From the NCBI GenBank assembly GCA_964560765.1, contig CAZLMG010000019.1:8591-72590 (forward strand): a stretch of DNA of 64,000 nt, given 5' to 3'. Below, one piece after another: positions 58,408 to 64,000 of this stretch (position 1 is its first letter; every line of letters begins with the position of its first letter). This DNA is from CAZLMG01 sp964560765 (lineage in GTDB: Bacteria > Bdellovibrionota_B > Oligoflexia > Oligoflexales > CAZLMG01). The notes under the pieces were generated by a model. That model was not told where the DNA came from. It did not search any database and saw only the letters and a list, made by a program, of their open reading frames with translations. The translations under genes were made by a program, and so were the position numbers.

Positions 58408-59196
58408 TTACCAGAAAACGCGCGCGCCGGCGGTTAGCTGATCGAGGTCTCTGTATCGTTGGAACGTGAAGACTGCCTCGACATTGTCATATGTATCTTG
58501 CACGAGTTCAATGAGTAACTTGTGTTCGTAAGCTAAGCTGGCGCCTCGCCGCACAAACCATTGATAAGCCAAGTGTGAAATTGTCTGGGAGCGAATGGCC
58601 CAGCTGGCGCCAAGCTCCGACCAAAGGCCGCCAAAGGAATCCAGGCCCGGTTCGGCACTAAAGCCGGCCAATAAACCGAACAGCGCATGTCCACGCAGCT
58701 GCTCCGATCCTAGATAAGTCGACACGCCATATGCGCCACGCAGCTCGCGTCGATAGCAGCGTCGATCTCCTGCGACCCCACAGTTGACGATGTCGTCGAT
58801 CGCGACACGCGCGTCCCAGGCCACGTGTGGATGCCAGGGCGTGGTTGCCGGCAAGTTTCGCTCTGAAAATAGTCCTAACGTACGTACTCGAAGCTTCGGG
58901 CTGCGAGTACTCAGGCGGAGGGAGCCATGCAACCATTGCCGATATCGAAATGGGCTCAGAGTCTTGCGTGACCAGCCCATGCGAGTGGAACTGGGCGCCC
59001 CTTCGAGAATGACAAACGAATCGTCATCTTCGTACCCTAGCCTCATGACGGCGTGGCTCACGAGCTCTGGATCATGGCGCATTTCCAGGCTTGTTGCGTA
59101 GGGTGCGGGCGGTCCCGCACTCTCGCCTAAGGCCACCGCTGTCCACGCCAAACTCGGTAGCAACAATGTAACAAGTCTGACGAAGCCGAAGCGCAT
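58408..59196 (-). CDS. Secreted, probably outer-membrane beta-barrel-like protein
   Basis: A 262-residue product with a signal peptide (LVTLLLPSLAWTAVALG). The mature part consists of short alternating strands with many aromatic residues (RYRQWLHGSLRLSTRSPKL, YGVSTYLGSEQLRG, ELGASWAIRSQTISHLAYQW) and ends in AGARVFW, a terminal aromatic as in outer-membrane barrels. A short loop with two cysteines (NCGVAGDRRCYRR) could be disulfide-bonded. The pattern recalls the barrel-like C-terminal region of DUF4105 proteins, but I cannot confirm it. It is followed by the 139-residue and cNMP genes on the same strand. Confidence 0.72.
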   Translation of the reverse strand: MRFGFVRLVTLLLPSLAWTAVALGESAGPPAPYATSLEMRHDPELVSHAVMRLGYEDDDSFVILEGAPSSTRMGWSRKTLSPFRYRQWLHGSLRLSTRSPKLRVRTLGLFSERNLPATTPWHPHVAWDARVAIDDIVNCGVAGDRRCYRRELRGAYGVSTYLGSEQLRGHALFGLLAGFSAEPGLDSFGGLWSELGASWAIRSQTISHLAYQWFVRRGASLAYEHKLLIELVQDTYDNVEAVFTFQRYRDLDQLTAGARVFW

Positions 59197-59248
59197 ATTT
59201 TCGCTTTATGGGAAGAGGAGCAATGGGCAGAGTCTATCTCAACTCGCC

Positions 59249-60346
59249 TCACGAACCAATGGCTGGGCGCATGAATTGCGCACAAACGACTGTTGCATAG
59301 CTTCCAGGGGGGAGGGAAAAGCTCAGCAGAGCGGTGCCCTCACTTGGATGGAGTTTTGCTTGTAAGTCGGCCAATGCCACCACGAGGTTTCGGCGTGTGC
59401 CGGGAAGGCTCCTGCCCCATGCCATGAGGTGCCGAGGGGTCAAATCAGCAGCAGAGAGTGCTTGCTTCTCCCATTCTCCTGGCGTGCCACGAGCCTGCCG
59501 CATGCTTTCGCCCCACATGGGTCCCGTTATGGTTGTGATGGGCGGGATCTGAGCGGCCGAGTCGCGGCTCACTGGCGCGTACCAGCGGCAAAATCCTTCT
59601 CCCTCTTCTAAGACGTCGCCTGCCAGTGGATCGAGAACGCCTTGCGCCTCGAGGCGCTGCAGTAGGTAGTGGTTGAACAAATAGCTTTGGGCTGCAGACA
59701 AAAGAAAACGGCTTTTTTGCCTAGGCAGACGTGCAGCGGCCTTTGGGCCATCTCGTAGCAGTTGCAAGCCAATAAGCGCATTTTCACCGTCGTTGCCGAA
59801 GCGTTGCTCGCCGTAGAAATTGAACAGTCCATTTTGTCGGAGGCGCTCCGTACAGGCTTCCAGATCCTGTGAACGGATGGCTGGGTTAAGCTGGCGAATG
59901 CGAATTTGGAATCGGTTAGCGTGCAGAGATCCCGTTCGTTGTGGCTCTCGATGTCGGCGCATCTGAAGAATCTGGCTGCGCGGTTCGGACCAATTTTGCA
60001 GGACCTGCTCGCTGGATTGGCCACAGACGCTGCTTGGAACCGAGAACCATTGGCGGGTGATTGCGATTTCGTCTTTAAGTCCTGCGTAGCCAATGGAATC
60101 GACGCGAGTTTGGAGTCGGACTGCCATCTCTTGTGCCAGCCAAGGCGTGCTGACACCTGACTTCTCTATCCACAACCACAAAAATTCGCCGTCGCCGCAT
60201 GGCTCCAAATCCGGAATCTCTTCAACAACAAAGTCGGAGAGATTACATTTGATTTCCCCGCCACAGCCCGGCCAGGAGCTTGGCTGCCAAGACTGTTGCC
60301 CAGCTTGAACTGGAGCCAGAGATAATTGTCGATCATGTTCCGTCAT
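59249..60346 (-). CDS. truD: TruD, tRNA pseudouridine(13) synthase
   Basis: A 365-residue enzyme that converts U13 of certain tRNAs to pseudouridine. The catalytic motif GYAGLKDEIAIT holds Asp92. The family's later landmarks are present: GSLHANRFQIRIR, NFYGEQRFGN (the N-Y/F-x-G-x-Q-R-F motif), SRFLLSAAQSYLFN and a TRUD insertion domain in between. The length is close to the usual 350. No convincing ribosome site is seen before ATG 60346, so the start could differ slightly. It heads a minus-strand group with unrelated envelope genes, 52 bases upstream of the secreted protein gene. Confidence 0.93.
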   Translation of the reverse strand: MTEHDRQLSLAPVQAGQQSWQPSSWPGCGGEIKCNLSDFVVEEIPDLEPCGDGEFLWLWIEKSGVSTPWLAQEMAVRLQTRVDSIGYAGLKDEIAITRQWFSVPSSVCGQSSEQVLQNWSEPRSQILQMRRHREPQRTGSLHANRFQIRIRQLNPAIRSQDLEACTERLRQNGLFNFYGEQRFGNDGENALIGLQLLRDGPKAAARLPRQKSRFLLSAAQSYLFNHYLLQRLEAQGVLDPLAGDVLEEGEGFCRWYAPVSRDSAAQIPPITTITGPMWGESMRQARGTPGEWEKQALSAADLTPRHLMAWGRSLPGTRRNLVVALADLQAKLHPSEGTALLSFSLPPGSYATVVCAQFMRPAIGS

Positions 60347-61029
60347 AGGAGGGCATTTCTAAGCTCTCGACGACGAAAAAGAAAGAGCCATGGCGAATTC
60401 CATCAGGAGTGGGAGCATGCCCGTCCTTGGGCGGAAAAGGGGGGAAGCAGTCAGGGAACCGCAAACCAGCAAGGCAGGGTGGCTTACCTCGTGATTCACA
60501 TTGGGGGTATAAGTTTAAGCCCCCTGAACTGCTGCGGGATCTGTCATACGCCGCATCTTCTGACGCGTCACAGGCATTCCTTCTCCTGTGATGACCATCC
60601 TTGGCACACCGTACACAGACATCTCAAAGATCAGATCAACTAGATTGCCTGTTTGGATTAATGCAAAACGACTGCCAACCGAGGAGCATGGCCGCTCTCG
60701 GCGTGGACTGCGGATATCACTGTTGAAATCTGAAGCAGTCGGCGGATGCCATCGTTCGCTGGTAATGCCCAATCATGTGATAGTTGCTTAGAGGTTCACC
60801 GGTGAGTGACACTAACTATTTTAAATTGTTTGTAAATATCGCGTGTGCGCAAATACTGGGACTGTTAGGGATGGGTAAAATGATCATGTTTTTATGTAAA
60901 TGCCCATAACTATTGAGTAAATGTCATCCCTAGCTGCAGGGCAAGCTCCTTCCGCCGTGAGCGCTTGCAGGTTCTTAGGCAAGTCACTATCCTCGCCTCC
61001 GCATTGTCGATTTGGGGAGTTTTCGCCGC
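60347..61029. other. 683-base gap with hairpins, no supported gene
   Basis: Small frames here lack ribosome sites and family features. Structure seen: GGGGG/CCCCC (60503-60524), a stem TCACAGG/CCTGTGA (60568-60574 and 60585-60591), and a perfect ten-base palindrome TCACCGGTGA (60796-60805) followed by AT-rich DNA that probably carries the folB-uvrA promoter. The GC-rich first half might be a decayed gene or a structured RNA; neither can be shown. Confidence 0.4.
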
Positions 61030-61413
61030 ATGTTATCGATTCATATTCAAGATTTTCCCGTTTCCATGCGTCTCGGAGTCTATCCGGAAGAGCGACAGCA
61101 TCCGCAGGAGGTCCTGATTTCCATGCGGTTGGACCTAAATCCATCGATTCAACCTGGTCGCTCAGACGACTTGCAACAGACGGTTGATTACGGCGCGGTC
61201 ATGGGCTGTGTGCGCGAGATTCTAGAGCATCGCGAGGTTAAGCTCGTCGAGACGGTCGTAGATTATACGGGCAACACCGTGTTGGAGCAATTTAGCGGTG
61301 TTGAACGAGTGCACGTTTCGGTAGTGAAGAGCACCTTACCTCCGCGTATTGCCCGAACGGCCGTGGTTCGCGTGGAGCAAACATTCAGTCGTTTGCAAGA
61401 GGCTCGCACGTGA
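61030..61413 (+). CDS. folB: FolB, dihydroneopterin aldolase
   Basis: A 127-residue enzyme of folate synthesis that cleaves dihydroneopterin to hydroxymethyl-dihydropterin, the substrate of FolK at 56986. Key features: an N-terminal strand IHIQDFPVSMRLGVYPEERQ with the glutamate of the active site, the TVDYGAV segment with the active-site tyrosine, and VVKSTLPP with the catalytic lysine near residue 102. ATG 61030 follows GGGGAG by ten bases and fits the family N-terminus; an upstream TTG at 61012 is less likely. Its stop overlaps the uvrA start (GTGA). The related FolX epimerase cannot be excluded by sequence reading alone. Confidence 0.9.
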   Translation: MLSIHIQDFPVSMRLGVYPEERQHPQEVLISMRLDLNPSIQPGRSDDLQQTVDYGAVMGCVREILEHREVKLVETVVDYTGNTVLEQFSGVERVHVSVVKSTLPPRIARTAVVRVEQTFSRLQEART

Positions 61414-63989
61414 GGCAGGAGTTCATCGAGGTTCGTGGCGCGACAGAGCACAATCTCAAATCCATTGATATTGATCTCGAGCGGGGTGCGATTACCGTCG
61501 TCACTGGAGTCAGCGGCTCGGGCAAGAGTTCCTTAGCTTTCGATACGATCTTAGCTGAAGCACAACGTCGCTTCTTCTACACCTTGTCGCACTATTCCCG
61601 TCAGTTTCTCGATGTTGGCACGCGCCCAGCTGTTCGTCACATCAGCGGTCTTTCGCCGGCAATTGCACTCGCGCAAAATGAAACCATGCCGTCTCGGCGA
61701 GCGACCGTGGGAACCTTGACAGATATCAGTGAATTGCTTGGGGTCATGTTCGCTCGTTTTGGCGAGCGCTATTGCCCGACCCATAATTTACCGACGGCCG
61801 AGCAGCAGCCCGAAGAAATTGCGCAGCACATCCTGCAGCGCTTTCCCAACGAAACGATCGCCATTTGTGCGCCACTTGCCGAAAAAAAGAAGGGACACTT
61901 TCGTACGCAGATGCAGAAGTGGGCCGAGCGCGGATTTATGCGTGCCTTTGTCGATGGCGAAGTCATCCAGCTGAGCCAGCCTCCTGAGCTCGCCAAGGAA
62001 GAAAAGCACACGATTAAATTGATCGTCGATCAGGTCAAAGCGACGGATAAGGGGCGGGCCCGCCTCATTCGCAGCATCGAAGCGACGTTGCAAGAGGGTG
62101 GGAAATTTGGCGAGTACTTTGTCGTCAAAGGGGCAACACTCGACTTGGAGCTTGGTGGTGGCTTCTCGGCCTCGGCCGGTTGCCCGCAGTGCGGTTTTGC
62201 CTGGCCGCCACTGGACTCGCGTTATTTCTCGGCCAACTCATTGGGCAAGTGTGCCGTCTGCGATGGCTATGGAACAATGGGCGAGAGTGCGGATGCCGCC
62301 GAGTCAGAGGACCAACCACTGACGGATGACGTCTTAGATCTGGCGACACGACGCTGCAATTCCTGTCGCGGAACAGGCATTGAGGCGCGCATGCAGGCGG
62401 TGCGCTTGCAGCAACTTTCGGTACAGGACTTGTTGCTGTTGCCCCTGCGCGGTTTGCTGGTCGCCGTACAGGGGTTTCGTAGCATTCCCAGCATGGATTC
62501 CAATCCCGCTTTTCTGCGCGTGCAGCAGGAAGTCCTGCAGCAACTTACCCGCATTGATAGCGTTGGTCTTGGTTATCTGGAGCTGGCGCGCCGCATTGTC
62601 ACGTTGTCGGCAGGCGAAGCGCAGCGGTTGAAGCTCGCAAGCATTCTTGGCGAGAATCTGCGCGGCGTGATGTACGTTTTGGACGAGCCGAGCCAAGGGC
62701 TGCACTCGGCGGAAATCGAGCAGCTTTGCGAAGCGTTAAAGCATCTGCGCGATCTAGGTAATACGATCATCGTTGTCGATCACGACGATACTGTCATGCG
62801 TCAAGCCGATTGGATCATCGACCTTGGGCCCGGTGGCGGTGCCCAGGGCGGCAACGTTATGGCCAAGTTTCGACCTGCCGATGCTAAGAAGTTCGTTGAG
62901 AAATCGTCGACAGCGGCGCATCTCTTTCGAGCGACGCCTTTGGTCGCGGAACGCAATGCCAGCTCCCTGCCGGCAAATCCGAGTTGTATTGCGATAGCCA
63001 AGCCCCGCCTGCATAATCTCTTGCTTGATAGCGTGTCCTTTCCAAGGGGGCAGATGTCGGTGGTGACAGGCGTTTCCGGCGCGGGAAAGAGTAGCTTGGT
63101 GCTCTCGACACTGTTTGAAAACGTGGTCGACTACATTGACGCCTGGAACGGCCAGCAGGCTCCCAAGAAATTTCCATTCCGCTTTTGTGACGGAATCGAC
63201 GGTATCGACGAATTCGATCAGGTCATGTTGATCGATCGGCGGCCCGTTGCCAAGAGTTCCATCAGCATGCCGGCGTCGTACCTTGATGTGTTTACCCACA
63301 TCCGAGATCTGTACTCGTCGTTGCCCGAGGCGAAGGTGGCTGGTCTAGAGCCACGCGCCTTCTCCCTGCAGGTGGATGGCGGCCGATGCGAGGAGTGTCG
63401 AGGCCGGGGCGAAATCAGCTTGAGCATGCGTTTTTTACCGGACGCGCGCGTTCGTTGCCACGTTTGTCACGGTCAGCGCTACCGCCCGCATGTGCTGGCT
63501 ATGCGCTATCATGGACTGTCGATGGCCGAGACGCTGAACTTGACCATCGCCGAGGCGTTTGAGCACTTTAAGAACATCAAAGCCATTCATCGTCGTCTGC
63601 AGCCAGCTTTGGATTTAGGGCTGGGCTATCTAAAGATGGGGCAGCCGAGCGCGAGTTTGTCCGGCGGCGAGGCGCAGCGATTAAAAGTGGTTCCGTTCTT
63701 GTCTAAGCGAGTGGGTGCTAACACCCTATTGATCCTGGACGAGCCAACGACAGGGTTACACTTTGAAGATGTGACGCGCTTGATTCGTGCGGTCCGCCGA
63801 TTGGTCGACCAAGGCTGCACGATCGTCCTGATCGAGCACAATCTGGATGTTGTGCGTGCTGCGGACTGGGTCGTGGACTTGGGGCCAGGCTCTGCCGACG
63901 AAGGCGGGCGCCTTTTGTACCAAGGGCGCCCTAGTGGATTGATGGGGTTGAAACACTCGCCGACGGGCAGTCGACTCGGGGCCCACTAG
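61410..63989 (+). CDS. uvrA: UvrA, excinuclease ABC subunit A (compact form)
   Basis: An 859-residue DNA-damage recognition ATPase of nucleotide excision repair, shorter than the usual 940 or so. Walker A motifs are GVSGSGKSS (33-41) and GVSGAGKSS (554-562). ABC signatures are LSAGEAQR at 399-406 (alanine in place of the usual glycine) and LSGGEAQR at 750-757. Zinc-module cysteines occur as CPQC, CAVC, CNSC, CEEC and CHVC. The UvrB-binding and DNA-contact insertion is present around 115-240. The GTG start overlaps the folB stop by four bases, so translation is coupled. The short length and altered signature raise the option of a UvrA paralogue; no other uvrA is in view. Confidence 0.9.
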   Translation: MRQEFIEVRGATEHNLKSIDIDLERGAITVVTGVSGSGKSSLAFDTILAEAQRRFFYTLSHYSRQFLDVGTRPAVRHISGLSPAIALAQNETMPSRRATVGTLTDISELLGVMFARFGERYCPTHNLPTAEQQPEEIAQHILQRFPNETIAICAPLAEKKKGHFRTQMQKWAERGFMRAFVDGEVIQLSQPPELAKEEKHTIKLIVDQVKATDKGRARLIRSIEATLQEGGKFGEYFVVKGATLDLELGGGFSASAGCPQCGFAWPPLDSRYFSANSLGKCAVCDGYGTMGESADAAESEDQPLTDDVLDLATRRCNSCRGTGIEARMQAVRLQQLSVQDLLLLPLRGLLVAVQGFRSIPSMDSNPAFLRVQQEVLQQLTRIDSVGLGYLELARRIVTLSAGEAQRLKLASILGENLRGVMYVLDEPSQGLHSAEIEQLCEALKHLRDLGNTIIVVDHDDTVMRQADWIIDLGPGGGAQGGNVMAKFRPADAKKFVEKSSTAAHLFRATPLVAERNASSLPANPSCIAIAKPRLHNLLLDSVSFPRGQMSVVTGVSGAGKSSLVLSTLFENVVDYIDAWNGQQAPKKFPFRFCDGIDGIDEFDQVMLIDRRPVAKSSISMPASYLDVFTHIRDLYSSLPEAKVAGLEPRAFSLQVDGGRCEECRGRGEISLSMRFLPDARVRCHVCHGQRYRPHVLAMRYHGLSMAETLNLTIAEAFEHFKNIKAIHRRLQPALDLGLGYLKMGQPSASLSGGEAQRLKVVPFLSKRVGANTLLILDEPTTGLHFEDVTRLIRAVRRLVDQGCTIVLIEHNLDVVRAADWVVDLGPGSADEGGRLLYQGRPSGLMGLKHSPTGSRLGAH

Positions 63990-64000
63990 GCGCCTGTCTG

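Noticed and set aside
60326..60643. 105-residue plus-strand frame overlapping the truD start
   Set aside because: Random-looking, no ribosome site, and it overlaps truD on the opposite strand.
60515..60772. 85-residue minus-strand frame in the 683-base gap
   Set aside because: TTG start without ribosome site, no recognisable family; kept only as part of the gap description.
1..64000. CRISPR arrays, tRNA or rRNA genes, insertion sequences, prophage
   Set aside because: No regularly spaced repeats, cloverleaf-like segments, transposase frames or phage genes were found on reading either strand.

Overview
The window reads as chromosome of a Gram-negative, outer-membrane-bearing bacterium. My best guess is a member of the Bdellovibrionota/Oligoflexia. 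The grounds are a TIGR02147-type regulator (a family concentrated in Bdellovibrio-like bacteria and Fibrobacteres), about a dozen Sec/lipobox lipoproteins of unknown function, FadL-like porins, many sensor kinases and a base composition that looks slightly above half GC by eye. No rRNA, tRNA, insertion sequence, prophage or CRISPR array was seen. The taxonomic call is inference.

Layout. 1-10 kb: the 3' part of a circularly permuted ATP-grasp gene, a Ca2+/Na+ antiporter, a peptide transporter with a TIGR02147 regulator, and lipoproteins, one of which (Ig-like/Big-type) is split by an apparent frameshift. 10-22 kb: a PilZ-histidine kinase fusion, a single-domain PilZ protein, and a divergent RND efflux locus. 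Lipoprotein, TolC, adaptor and a secreted protein lie on the minus strand; an outer-membrane-like protein and the RND pump lie on the plus strand; two tandem periplasmic proteins resembling free-standing adaptor hairpins follow the pump. 22-32 kb: a membrane histidine kinase paired with an unusual HTH-then-receiver regulator, a DsbD-like/peroxiredoxin-like pair, lipoproteins, and a GAF hybrid kinase.

32-48 kb: a GH26-like glycosidase, a methyltransferase in an operon with a remarkable receiver-LpxC fusion, a patatin-like protein, an MFS-acyltransferase fusion, a CxxCH protein, a dicarboxylate-type symporter with a DUF1232 protein, a PAS hybrid kinase, a second frameshift-split lipoprotein, a CDP-alcohol phosphatidyltransferase, and a SET-GNAT fusion. 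48-64 kb: a tightly overlapping lipoprotein-lipoprotein-FadL cassette, a diheme-type CxxCH protein, another FadL-like porin opposite a lipoprotein, a head-GIN adhesin-like protein, FolK, a cyclic-nucleotide-binding protein, TruD, FolB and a UvrA.

Themes. Most of the genes concern the envelope: lipid A (LpxC), phospholipid remodelling (LplT-PlsC, patatin, CDP-alcohol transferase), efflux, lipoproteins and porins, overlaid with signalling (four histidine kinases, PilZ, cNMP). The observation most worth following up is that the committed enzyme of lipid A synthesis carries its own phospho-receiver. Convergent gene pairs repeatedly share hairpins that can act as two-way terminators, and several divergent gaps hold short perfect palindromes that look like operators.
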